64,000 nucleotides of DNA from Symbiobacterium thermophilum IAM 14863 (GTDB taxonomy: Bacteria; Bacillota; Sulfobacillia; Symbiobacteriales; Symbiobacteriaceae), in NCBI RefSeq assembly GCF_000009905.1, contig NC_006177.1:3482595-3546594 (forward strand), read 5' to 3'. Both the position numbers and the translations under genes were made by a program. The stretch's first letter is position 1; each line of letters begins with the position of its first letter. Of this stretch, positions 8,984 to 17,594 are shown in pieces. Below the pieces are notes generated by a model, which made no database searches, was not told the origin of the DNA, and saw nothing but the letters and a program-made list of their open reading frames with translations.

Positions 8984-9028
8984 TTGACCCCAGTCCGGGC
9001 GGGCGGTAGAATGAGTGAGTGCTCACTC
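8984..9028 (+). promoter_or_regulatory. Promoter with TetR-type operator for the efflux operon
   Basis: TTGACC (8984-8989) and TAGAAT (9007-9012) are 17 nt apart. Directly after the -10 box is GAGTGAGTGCTCACTC (9013-9028), a perfect 7-bp inverted repeat with a 2-nt centre that matches the common AcrR/TetR-family operator. Bound repressor would cover the transcription start. The TetR gene two places into the operon is the obvious candidate, giving negative autoregulation. Confidence 0.8.
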
Positions 9029-9084
9029 CGAGCGATGCGCATGTCGTCCCGATTGACCCGATGGTGAGAGGGTGATGGCCGGTC

Positions 9085-10257
9085 ATGCAGATTCCACGTT
9101 CGCTGGTACTCAAGCTCGCCGCGCTCGCGCTCCTGGTCGCCGCGGGGACCGCGTCCGTCGCGGCCCCGGCTGCGGCTGCGCCCGCGGAAACCGGCGCGTC
9201 GGCGCCGGGGGCCCCGGCGACCGCGTCCGCCGCCGATCCGGCTTCGACCCGAGTCCTGCCGCTGCGCGAGGCGCTTTCCCTGGCCGAGCGGTACAACCCC
9301 GGGTTGCGGCTCGCGGCGCTCCAGATGGAGGTGGCCCGGACGGCCCGCCAGGCCGCGCCGGCCGGCGCGCCCGCCCTGGCCCCGCTGGCCGCAGCTTACC
9401 TGCAGGCGCAGTACGGGCTGACAATCCCGACCGAGGCGATCACGAGCCAGGCCGTGGGCCAGCAGGCCACCTACGCCTACGAGCAGGCCGTCGCCCAGTA
9501 CCAGACCGCGCGACAGCAAGTCCGGGCCGGGGCGCTGCAGGCCTACGTGGAATGGCAGAAGGCCGTGGCCACGGTGGAGGCACAGCGGGCCGCGCTGGCG
9601 CGCACGCAGACCCAGCTCGCCAACGTGGAGGCCGCCGTGGCGGTGGGCTCCGCGGCGCCCTACGACCTGCTGCAGGTGCAGACCGCCCTGGCGGGGCAGG
9701 AGGCGGCCTTGGCCGGGGCGGAGGCCATGGAGCAGGGGGCCCGCAGCGCGCTGGGCCAGGTGATCGGCGTGCCCCTGGCGCCGGACGTGCAGCCCGAACC
9801 GCTCGCCCTCAGTGCCACCGAGGTGGCGCTGCCCGACGACCTGGATGCGCTGATCGACCGGGCGATCCGCCGGCGGCCCGACCTGCGGGAGGCAGCCGTG
9901 CAGCTGGCCGGCCGCCGGCAGCAATCCGGCCTGGCCACGGACGGCGGCGCAGCCGCCGAGGTGCAGGCCGCGTCCACCTATGGCATGGCGCTCGCCCAGG
10001 CACGGGCCGAGATCACCCGGGCCTGGCTCGCCGCCCGGGGCTCCCTGGAGGAGCTGAAGGCCCGCGAGAAGGCCGTGGAGATGGCCCGGGAAGCCCTGCG
10101 GCTCGCGGAGCTGCGCTACGACGCCGGCATCGCGACCTGGGTCGAGGTGCAGAGCGCCTCGGCAGCCGCCCTTGAGGCGGAAGCCGGGCGTATCCAGGCC
10201 GCCGCGAACCTGCTGGTGCGGATGATGGAGCTCAGCCATGCCGTCGGCGACGGGTAA
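9085..10257 (+). CDS. TolC-like outer-membrane-efflux-family protein (short)
   Basis: The protein has a signal peptide (residues 1-37, ending AAPAAAAPA) and two TolC-family repeats: one begins LREALSLAERYNPGLRLA (about 57) and the second PDDLDALIDRAIRRRPDLREA (about 250), each followed by long Ala/Gln/Glu-rich coiled helices. TolC proteins form the exit duct of tripartite pumps. At 390 residues it is shorter than typical family members, and the segments that would supply outer-membrane beta strands (about 90-120 and 275-300) are short and Ala-rich. In an organism thought to lack an ordinary outer membrane it may be a cell-wall-spanning duct (inference). First gene of the efflux operon. Confidence 0.75.
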   Translation: MQIPRSLVLKLAALALLVAAGTASVAAPAAAAPAETGASAPGAPATASAADPASTRVLPLREALSLAERYNPGLRLAALQMEVARTARQAAPAGAPALAPLAAAYLQAQYGLTIPTEAITSQAVGQQATYAYEQAVAQYQTARQQVRAGALQAYVEWQKAVATVEAQRAALARTQTQLANVEAAVAVGSAAPYDLLQVQTALAGQEAALAGAEAMEQGARSALGQVIGVPLAPDVQPEPLALSATEVALPDDLDALIDRAIRRRPDLREAAVQLAGRRQQSGLATDGGAAAEVQAASTYGMALAQARAEITRAWLAARGSLEELKAREKAVEMAREALRLAELRYDAGIATWVEVQSASAAALEAEAGRIQAAANLLVRMMELSHAVGDG

Positions 10258-10270
10258 GGGGGAAGCAGCC

Positions 10271-10870
10271 ATGGAATCGACCCGTTCCCGCATTCTGGAC
10301 GCCGCACTGGAGTTGATCAGCGAGCGGGGCTACAACGGCGCCACCACCGCCGAGATCGCCCGTCGGGCCGGCGTTGCGGAAGGCACGATCTACCGGTACT
10401 TCAAGGACAAGAAGGAGCTGTTCGTCGCCTGCGTGGAGCCGGTGGTGCACGAGGCCCTGCGCCGGGAGCGGCGCCTCCCCCGCAGCGGCGACCTGCGCGA
10501 GCTCATCCGGATCCGCATCCGGGAGCTGGTGCAGATTATCCGGGAGAACCGGGCGGTCTTCAACGTGCTCTTCACCGAGGGCCGCTTCCACCCGGAGATC
10601 GCCGACATCATGCTCCAGCACGTGGTCTCCGCCTTCACCGCGCAGGACCGGGAGGCCTTCGCCAAGGCGCTGGGTGAGAAGCCGATCAACCCGCAGTTGC
10701 CCATCATCCTGACGGTGGGGCTCGCGGCGGCCATCTGGGCCATCCTCCAGGTCGGCCCCGGCGTCCCCGCCCCCTTCGCCGGCCTGTTGCCGCCCGACTG
10801 GTACGACCGGCTGGATGACGACATCGCCGACTTCTTCACCAACGCCATCTTTGCCTCAGCAACGGTATAA
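10271..10870 (+). CDS. TetR/AcrR family transcriptional regulator
   Basis: The ATG at 10271 gives a 199-residue protein with an N-terminal TetR helix-turn-helix (residues about 3-50): SRILDAALELISERGYNG is followed by TTAEIARRAGVAEGTIYRYFKDK, the hallmark recognition region. The remaining two thirds is the ligand-binding domain. It most likely represses the operon it belongs to through the inverted repeat at 9013-9028. The ligand is presumably a pump substrate but is unknown. The gene lies 13 nt after the TolC-like gene with AAGGGGGA upstream of its start. Confidence 0.88.
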   Translation: MESTRSRILDAALELISERGYNGATTAEIARRAGVAEGTIYRYFKDKKELFVACVEPVVHEALRRERRLPRSGDLRELIRIRIRELVQIIRENRAVFNVLFTEGRFHPEIADIMLQHVVSAFTAQDREAFAKALGEKPINPQLPIILTVGLAAAIWAILQVGPGVPAPFAGLLPPDWYDRLDDDIADFFTNAIFASATV

Positions 10871-10889
10871 CGGTACAGAGGTGTGACCT

Positions 10890-13220
10890 ATGCGTAGGTT
10901 TATGGCTATTGTACTGAGCCTGGCGCTGCTGGGCCTCACCGCCCCAGCGGCGTCTGCGGCCGACGTCTCGTTCCTGGCGCCTGTTTCTGCGCCGCCGCTG
11001 CGGGTGACGGTCATCAGCACGGACGGCACCCCGCTGCCGGAGGCCGAGGTGCAGTTGCTCACCCCCGGCCTGCCCGGCATCGTGTCCACCCGCACGGACG
11101 GACGCGGCCAGGCGACGCTCAACCTGCCCGCCGGCAGCAGCTTCTGGATCCGGGTCTGGGCTGAGGGGCACGCCCTGGTGGAGCGGGCGTACGTGCCGTC
11201 CGCCGACGGCGCCGCCCTCACCCTGACCGCCGAGCCGTACGGCGCCTTCATCACCGGCGTGGTGCGCGACGCACGCGGCCTGCCCGTGGCCAGGGCCACC
11301 GTCGAGCTGTTCCGCTCCGGCTACGGCCTGGAGGCCACCGCCCGCACCAACGACCTGGGCGTGTACGCCCTTTCCTCGGTCCGGGCGGACGGCCAGTACA
11401 CCCTCCAGGTCCGCGCGAATGGGTTCCGGCCCTACTCCCAGGAGATCGGCAGCCTGGACCCCACCCGCCGCAATCAGGTGGATCTGACCCTGCCGTTCGC
11501 CACGGGCCGCGTGACCGGCGAGGTGGTCGCGGGGACCCGGGGCACGCCGGTCTCGGACGCCTCGGTGCAGCTGCTGCTGGACGGCTGGGGCCCGGTGACC
11601 ACCGTGCGCACCGACCGGACGGGATACTTCAGCCTCGCGGCCCCGCCCGTGGAAGGCGGCACCTACCGGCTGCGGATCTCCCGCTACGACCACGAGACCA
11701 TCACCACCGCCCCCTTCACCCTCCAGGAGGGAAGCTGGGTCGACTTCAGCGGCGAGGACCGGCTGGCGCTGAACAGACTGTACGCGGACATCGCCGGCAA
11801 GGTCTTCGACAACAACGCCGAGCCGCTGAAGAACGTCGAGGTCCACCTGCAGCGCGCCGGCGTGGGCACGGTGCAGGTGACCCGCACCGATGAGGAAGGC
11901 CGCTTCACCTTCCGCGAGGTCGTCGGCGGCACCTACCGGGTGCGCGCCTTCCCCGGCGGCACCCTGATGAACAGTGACACCGGCTGGATGACCGTTGCCG
12001 GCGGCGACCGGGTCTCCGCCAACATCGTGGCCCAGGCGCCGAATGCATACAGCTACGGCAGCGCCGTCCTCTCCGGCACCGTGAAGAACCACCTGGACGA
12101 GCCGGTTGCCGGGGCGGAGGTCAAGGTCCGCCGGGGTTCCCAGAGCTGGAGCGCCAGGACCGACGCGGACGGGCGGTATGTCGTCACCCTGCCGGCCAAC
12201 ATCCCCACCCGGCCCGGCGATGAGCCCGGCACGGGCTACCACGTCAGCGTCAAGGTGGACGGCTACCTCTACACGGATCAGCCCTACGTGGAGGACGGAG
12301 CCCCGCCCGCGCTGGTGGATGTACAGCGGGGCAACAACACCGCGGACTTCGTGCTCCAGCCCGAACGGGCCTCCGTGGTCGGCCGGGTGGTCAACGACCT
12401 GGGCGAGCCGCTGGCCCGCGTGAAGGTCGCGCTGCGCGAGGAAGGCCGCACCCGCGTCGCCGAGACCGTGACCGACGAGTCGGGCCGGTACGAGTTCAAA
12501 GACCTGCCGGTGGCCAAGCAGACCCGCTACCTGCCGGTGATCACCGATCCGGCGTACCTGGAGGCTTCCGTCGCACCCGACGGCAGCCAGCGGGAGCCCG
12601 CCGCCCTCGACCCGGCCTCGCCGGCCAACGTCGTGCTGGTGGCCCGGCCCAGCGAGACGCTCTTCCTGGGGCTCGTGCAGGCCGGGGATGACCGGCCCGC
12701 CGCGGGCGCGGCGGTCACGGTCATCCGCACCAGCGACGGGGAGACCTTCTCCGGCGAGGTCGCGGAGGACGGCAGCTACGCGATCCGGGTGCCGGCGGTG
12801 CCGGGCGAGGCCTACCTGGTCCGCGCGGCCGGCGACGGCTCGGCTCTGTCGACCGCCCCAGGGGTGCTGACCCCCGGCACCGACTTCGGCGTCCAGGCCA
12901 ACCTGACCACCCACGTGGCCGCGTCCATCGCCGGACGGGTCGTGAGCGCCGACGGCACGCCGCTCAGCGGCATCCGGGTGGTGCTCTACGCCGAAGGCAG
13001 CCCCGTTGCGGACCTGGTGGCCTTCACCGACAACGACGGCGTCTACCGCTTCAACAACCTGGTGCCCGGTCGGCGGTACCTGCCGGTGGCGGTGGACGGT
13101 GCCGGCAACCGCAGCAGCACCGCGCCGGGCGAGGTCGTCATCACCCCCCTGGTCGGGCTGCCTTCGGGCGAGACCGTGTGGGCCGACATCTGGCTGGATG
13201 CAATTCCGGCCGCACCCTGA
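10890..13220 (+). CDS. Secreted protein with tandem carboxypeptidase-regulatory-like (Ig-fold) repeats
   Basis: The 776-residue product has a signal peptide (residues 1-24, ending PAASAAD) and then at least seven repeats of about 80-110 residues of the CarboxypepD_reg/CNA-B type. Each carries variants of G-x-V-x-D-x-x-G-x-P-[LV]-x-x-A and then T-x-x-x-G-x-Y-x-[FL]. Such domains are beta-sandwich stalks or binding modules. There is no sortase motif or membrane anchor at the C-terminus. It is embedded between the TetR regulator and the membrane-fusion protein of an RND pump operon, so a role in the extracytoplasmic pump assembly or in substrate capture is possible (inference). Confidence 0.75.
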   Translation: MRRFMAIVLSLALLGLTAPAASAADVSFLAPVSAPPLRVTVISTDGTPLPEAEVQLLTPGLPGIVSTRTDGRGQATLNLPAGSSFWIRVWAEGHALVERAYVPSADGAALTLTAEPYGAFITGVVRDARGLPVARATVELFRSGYGLEATARTNDLGVYALSSVRADGQYTLQVRANGFRPYSQEIGSLDPTRRNQVDLTLPFATGRVTGEVVAGTRGTPVSDASVQLLLDGWGPVTTVRTDRTGYFSLAAPPVEGGTYRLRISRYDHETITTAPFTLQEGSWVDFSGEDRLALNRLYADIAGKVFDNNAEPLKNVEVHLQRAGVGTVQVTRTDEEGRFTFREVVGGTYRVRAFPGGTLMNSDTGWMTVAGGDRVSANIVAQAPNAYSYGSAVLSGTVKNHLDEPVAGAEVKVRRGSQSWSARTDADGRYVVTLPANIPTRPGDEPGTGYHVSVKVDGYLYTDQPYVEDGAPPALVDVQRGNNTADFVLQPERASVVGRVVNDLGEPLARVKVALREEGRTRVAETVTDESGRYEFKDLPVAKQTRYLPVITDPAYLEASVAPDGSQREPAALDPASPANVVLVARPSETLFLGLVQAGDDRPAAGAAVTVIRTSDGETFSGEVAEDGSYAIRVPAVPGEAYLVRAAGDGSALSTAPGVLTPGTDFGVQANLTTHVAASIAGRVVSADGTPLSGIRVVLYAEGSPVADLVAFTDNDGVYRFNNLVPGRRYLPVAVDGAGNRSSTAPGEVVITPLVGLPSGETVWADIWLDAIPAAP

Positions 13221-13241
13221 TCCCGTGGAGGTGCGCGTGAG

Positions 13242-14321
13242 ATGAAGCGATTCTTCCCCGCGGCGTGGCTCGCGCTCGGCGCCCTGATCCTGTCGGGCTG
13301 CGGCCTGGCCTCCGGCCGGGGCGGCGAGCCCACCGTGGAGGCCGTGGCGGTCGCAGTCGCGGAGGCCCGTACCGGCACGCTCACCGCCACCAGCCGGGCC
13401 TCCGGCCAGCTCAGCCCCATTCGCAACATCACCATCACCGCCAAGGTCCCCGGCAAGGTGGTGGCGGTACACAAGCAGATGGGCGACACCGTACAGGAGG
13501 GCGACCTGCTGGTGGAACTGGACGACAAGGACCTGGCCAGCCAGCTGGCTGCCGCCCAGGCGCAGTACACCCAGGCGCAGGCCCAGCGGGCCGAGGCGGC
13601 CCGGCAGGCCTCCCGGCTGGAGGCGCTGCTGGAGCAGGGGGCCGTGTCGCAGCAGCAGGCCGAGCAGATCCGCACCCAGCTGACCCTGGCCAACGCCCAG
13701 GTGGAGGCGGCGCGGGCGCAGCTGGAGCTGGCCACCTCCAGCTATGAAGGGGCCCGCATCACCGCCCCGGCCGACGGCGTGCTGGCCGCCCGCTACGTGG
13801 AGCCGGGCGGCATGGTCGGGGCGGGCTCCCCGCTTTTCCAGCTGGTGGACCTGTCGACGGTGGTCGTGGAGGCGGGGGTCGCCGAGGCGGCGATCAATGC
13901 CGTCCGCCCGGGGGTGGCGGTCACCGTCTCCGTCCCGGCCCTGAACCGGACCTTCACCGGCGAGGTGGAGTCCGTCAGCCCGCAGATGGACCTGCAGACC
14001 CGCTCCTACCGGGTGCGGGTGACCCTGCCCAACCCCGACGGGGTGCTGAAGGGCGGCATGTTCGCCGAGGTCATCATCCCGCTCGCGGAGCAGACGGGCG
14101 TGCTGGTGCCGGTCAATGCGCTGGTGGAAACCGGCAGTGAGCCCCACGTCTACGTGGTGAAGGACGGCGTGGCCCACCGGACACCGGTCACCGTCGTGAG
14201 CCGCTCCGACGAGCAGGTGCTGGTGGAGGGCATCGCCGAGGGCGACCAGCTGGTCGTGGCCGGGCAGAACCGGCTGTACGACGGCGCCCCCGTGCGGCTG
14301 GGAGGGGGCTCTGACCAGTGA
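13242..14321 (+). CDS. RND efflux membrane-fusion protein (lipoprotein adaptor)
   Basis: A lipoprotein signal with lipobox LILSGC (Cys at residue 17) is followed by a barrel-sandwich (lipoyl-like) half-motif, an alpha hairpin containing ASQLAAAQAQYTQAQAQRAEA (about 95-165; named for its helical repeat), the second half-motif VEPGGMVGAGSPLF, and a beta-barrel/membrane-proximal domain. This is the HlyD/AcrA adaptor family, bridging the RND pump to the exit duct. The ATG at 13242 follows GGAGGTG. The stop overlaps the start of the pump gene by 4 nt, implying translational coupling. Confidence 0.9.
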   Translation: MKRFFPAAWLALGALILSGCGLASGRGGEPTVEAVAVAVAEARTGTLTATSRASGQLSPIRNITITAKVPGKVVAVHKQMGDTVQEGDLLVELDDKDLASQLAAAQAQYTQAQAQRAEAARQASRLEALLEQGAVSQQQAEQIRTQLTLANAQVEAARAQLELATSSYEGARITAPADGVLAARYVEPGGMVGAGSPLFQLVDLSTVVVEAGVAEAAINAVRPGVAVTVSVPALNRTFTGEVESVSPQMDLQTRSYRVRVTLPNPDGVLKGGMFAEVIIPLAEQTGVLVPVNALVETGSEPHVYVVKDGVAHRTPVTVVSRSDEQVLVEGIAEGDQLVVAGQNRLYDGAPVRLGGGSDQ

Positions 14322-17300
14322 GGCCGCTCATCCGGTTCTCCATCCACCACCCGGTCCCCACGATCGTTCTCTACCTGATCACCGCCGTGATCGGCCTCGT
14401 CTCCCTCTCCCGGCTCCCCCTGGACCTCTACCCCGCCATGGAGTTCCCCCTGGCCGTGGTCGCGACGACCTACGAGGGCGCGGGTCCCGAAGAGGTTGAG
14501 GCGCACGTCTCCCGGCCCATCGAGGAAGTCGTGGGCACTGTGCCCGGCGTCACGAAGGTCCGCTCGTCCAGCTCGGAGGGCACGTCGCTGGTCATCGTGG
14601 AGTTCGACTATGGTACCGACATGGACCAGGCCGGCCTCTCCATCCGGGAGAAGGTCGATCAGGTGAAGGGGTACCTCCCCGCAGGTGTGGGCTCGCCGAT
14701 GGTCTTCAAGATCGACCCCACGGCCCTGCCGGTGGTGACCGTCGGCGTCACCGGGTCGGACGACCTGGCGGAGCTGAAGGCCCTGGCGGAGGACATCATC
14801 AAGCCGCGGCTGGAGCGGCTGGACGGCGTGGCGTCGGTCGACGTCAACGGCGGCCTGGAACGGGAGATTCAGGTGGTCGTCGACCCGGCCCGCCTGCAGG
14901 CCTTCGGCCTCTCCATGTCCAGCGTGGCGCAGGTGCTGGGCTACGAAAACCTGAACCTCCCCGGCGGCCAGGTGGGCGAGGGCAGCGTCAACCTGCTGGT
15001 GCGCACCGTGGGCCAGTACCAGTCCCTGGATGAGATTCGCGATATCCGTCTGGGAACGGTGCGGCTGGGCGACATCGCCGAGGTGCGCGACACCTTTGCC
15101 GATCCGGAGACAAAGGTGTGGCTGGACGGCCGGGCGGCTGTCTCCCTGGACGTGCAGAAACAGAGCGGCGGCAACGCCGTGGCCGTCGCCAACGCCGTCA
15201 AGGCGGAGCTGAAGAAGATCGAGGCTGAGCTGCCCGGCCAGGTGCAGACCCGGATCCTCTCCGACACCTCCCGCATGGTCGTGACCTCGCTGGAGTCCGT
15301 CGCCACCAACGGCCTGCAGGGCGCCGTCCTGGCCATCCTGGTGCTGCTGTTCTTCCTCCGCAATCTGCCCGCGACCTTCGCCATCGCGGTCAGCATCCCC
15401 GTCGCCGTGATCTCGACCTTCGGTCCGGTCTACTTCGCCGGGATCACGCTGAACATCATCTCGCTGGGCGGACTCTCCCTGGGCGTCGGCATGATGGTCG
15501 ACAACTCCATCGTGGTGCTGGAGAACATCTTCCGCCACAAGGAGATGGGGAAGGACATCGTCCAGGCGGCGGAGGACGGCACCGCCGAGGTAAGCCTGGC
15601 CATCACGGCCTCCACCCTGACCTCGGTGGCGGTGTTCCTGCCCGTCGTCTGGGTGACGGGTCTCGCCCAGCTCTTCTTCCGGGAGCTGGCCCTCACGATC
15701 TCCTTCTCGCTGCTGATGTCCCTGCTCACCGCCGTCACCCTGGTGCCGATGATGGCTCCCCGGCTCCTGAAGGACCGGCCGGCGAGGCGGCAGATCCCGT
15801 GGGCGGTGCGACTCTCCGATCGGATCGGGCAGTGGCTCGAGCGACTGGAGGCCACCTACGGCCGGCTGCTGGACTGGGCCCTGGGCCACCGCTGGCACGT
15901 GGTCGGTATCGGCGCCTCCTTCCTGGTCCTGATCGCGCTGGTCCTGGGACAGATGGGGCTGGAGTTCATCCCGAGCAGCGACACCAGCCAGTTCCGCGTC
16001 AGCATCGAGCTGGCGCCGGGCACCCGTCTGGACGAAACCCAGGCTGCCGTTGAGGAAGCCGTGGCGCAAATCCAGGACATCCCCGAGCTGCAGAGCCTTT
16101 ACGTGGCCGTCGGCACCACGGGCGGGGCCTACAGCACGGGCGGGGAGTCGAACCAGGCCTTCATCGTCGGCACCCTGTCCCGGCCGGGCCAGCGGCGCCG
16201 CAGCCTCGACGAGATCATGGAGGACGTGAGAGGCCGGATCGTGCTGCCCGGAGCCAAGGTGACGGTGGCAACCACCGGCACCATCGAGACCGGCGGCAAT
16301 GACATCGAGGTACAGATCAAGGGCGACGACATGGAGGTGCTGGAGGACCTGTCGAAGCAGGTGCTCGCCATCATCGCCCAGGTGCCCGGAGCCCGAGGGC
16401 TGGACACCTCGATCAGCGAGGGGCGGCCCGAAGTCCAGATCCGGGTCGACCGGGCCCGGGCCGCGCGCTACGGCCTCACCGCCAGCCAGGTGGCCGCCGC
16501 CGTGCAGTCGGCGGTGCGCGGCCAGGTGGTCACCCAGTACCGCGTCGGCGGCGAGGAGTACGACATCCGGCTGATGGCCACCGAGGCGGCCCGCTCGGAC
16601 GTCAACGCGCTCCGGCAGCTGCCCATCGCCACCCCGCTGGGGCAGACCGTGCCTCTGGGCGAGCTGGCCGAGCTCACCCGGGGCGTCGGCCCCGCGACCA
16701 TCGACCGCGAGGACCAGATGCGGGTCGTCAAGATCATCGGCCAGATCTACGGGCGCGACCTGGGCAGCGTGATCAACGACATCAAGGCCCGACTGGCCGA
16801 CTTCCCGCTGCCGCCCGGGTACGAAATCGCCTACGGCGGCGACTACGAGCTGATGGAGGAGGCCATGACCGGCCTGGTGCAGACCCTGATCTTTTCGGTC
16901 GCGCTGGTCTACCTGGTGATGGCCGCCCAGTTCGAGTCGTTCCTCCACCCCTTCGTCATCCTGTTCTCCATCCCGCTGGCCCTGGTCGGCGCGGTGCTGG
17001 GGCTGGTGCTCACCGGCCGGAGCATGGACATGTCCGCGATGATCGGGCTCATCCTGCTGGCCGGCGTCGTGGTAAACAATGCGATCGTGCTGGTGGACTA
17101 CATCAACCAGCTGCGCCGGCAGGGCATGGACCGGGACGAGGCCGTACGCCTCACCGGCCCGCGCCGGCTGCGGCCGGTGCTCATGACCACGCTGACCACA
17201 GTGCTGGGCCTCCTGCCCCTGGCCCTGGGGCTCTCCGAGGGCGCCGAACTGGAGGCGCCCCTGGCCACCGTCGTCATCGGCGGCCTGACGCTCTCCACCC

Positions 17301-17404
17301 TGCTGACACTGGTGGTCATCCCCGTGGTCTACACGCTGTTCGACGACCTGGTGGTGCGGGTACAGCGCCGGGCCTCGGCCCGGATACGGGCTGCGGCGAT
17401 GTAG
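14318..17404 (+). CDS. RND family (AcrB/HAE1-like) multidrug efflux pump
   Basis: This full-length RND transporter has 1028 residues: a first transmembrane segment at about 10-30, a large periplasmic-type loop, a transmembrane block from about 330, a second loop from about 550, and a final block from about 850. TM4 carries the proton-relay pair in [20 protein letters not shown], with one Asp rather than the DD of AcrB. The motif [15 protein letters not shown] lies in the second block. It exports hydrophobic compounds using the proton gradient, together with the adaptor and TolC-like protein. Last gene of the operon, followed by a strong terminator. Confidence 0.92.
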   Translation: MRPLIRFSIHHPVPTIVLYLITAVIGLVSLSRLPLDLYPAMEFPLAVVATTYEGAGPEEVEAHVSRPIEEVVGTVPGVTKVRSSSSEGTSLVIVEFDYGTDMDQAGLSIREKVDQVKGYLPAGVGSPMVFKIDPTALPVVTVGVTGSDDLAELKALAEDIIKPRLERLDGVASVDVNGGLEREIQVVVDPARLQAFGLSMSSVAQVLGYENLNLPGGQVGEGSVNLLVRTVGQYQSLDEIRDIRLGTVRLGDIAEVRDTFADPETKVWLDGRAAVSLDVQKQSGGNAVAVANAVKAELKKIEAELPGQVQTRILSDTSRMVVTSLESVATNGLQGAVLAILVLLFFLRNLPATFAIAVSIPVAVISTFGPVYFAGITLNIISLGGLSLGVGMMVDNSIVVLENIFRHKEMGKDIVQAAEDGTAEVSLAITASTLTSVAVFLPVVWVTGLAQLFFRELALTISFSLLMSLLTAVTLVPMMAPRLLKDRPARRQIPWAVRLSDRIGQWLERLEATYGRLLDWALGHRWHVVGIGASFLVLIALVLGQMGLEFIPSSDTSQFRVSIELAPGTRLDETQAAVEEAVAQIQDIPELQSLYVAVGTTGGAYSTGGESNQAFIVGTLSRPGQRRRSLDEIMEDVRGRIVLPGAKVTVATTGTIETGGNDIEVQIKGDDMEVLEDLSKQVLAIIAQVPGARGLDTSISEGRPEVQIRVDRARAARYGLTASQVAAAVQSAVRGQVVTQYRVGGEEYDIRLMATEAARSDVNALRQLPIATPLGQTVPLGELAELTRGVGPATIDREDQMRVVKIIGQIYGRDLGSVINDIKARLADFPLPPGYEIAYGGDYELMEEAMTGLVQTLIFSVALVYLVMAAQFESFLHPFVILFSIPLALVGAVLGLVLTGRSMDMSAMIGLILLAGVVVNNAIVLVDYINQLRRQGMDRDEAVRLTGPRRLRPVLMTTLTTVLGLLPLALGLSEGAELEAPLATVVIGGLTLSTLLTLVVIPVVYTLFDDLVVRVQRRASARIRAAAM

Positions 17405-17437
17405 CCGCCCCGCAGCGCCCGTTGCGCAGACGAGGGC

Positions 17438-17463
17438 CACCCCCCGGACGGAGCCGGGGGGTG
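17438..17463 (+). terminator. Terminator of the efflux operon
   Basis: CACCCCCCGG and CCGGGGGGTG form a perfect 10-bp stem with a 6-nt loop, 34 nt past the pump stop. The rest of the gap to 17594 shows no gene. Confidence 0.7.
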
Positions 17464-17594
17464 TCCCTTGCCGCGCATTGGAGGGCTCTGCCATCCGGGT
17501 TTGACGCGGAACCCGGACGGTCGAAGGGGCGTCTATCATTGTTGCGGGCCATTCATCACCGGTCGACCCCCTGTCTGCACAGCGAGAGGTGCGT

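Noticed and set aside
7699-10293. 864-codon minus-strand ORF
   Set aside because: It is antisense to the DUF421, DUF4363-like and TolC-like genes and results from the lack of AT-rich stops.
10836-14177. 1113-codon minus-strand ORF
   Set aside because: Antisense to the repeat protein and adaptor genes; His/Gly/Arg-rich composition without domains.
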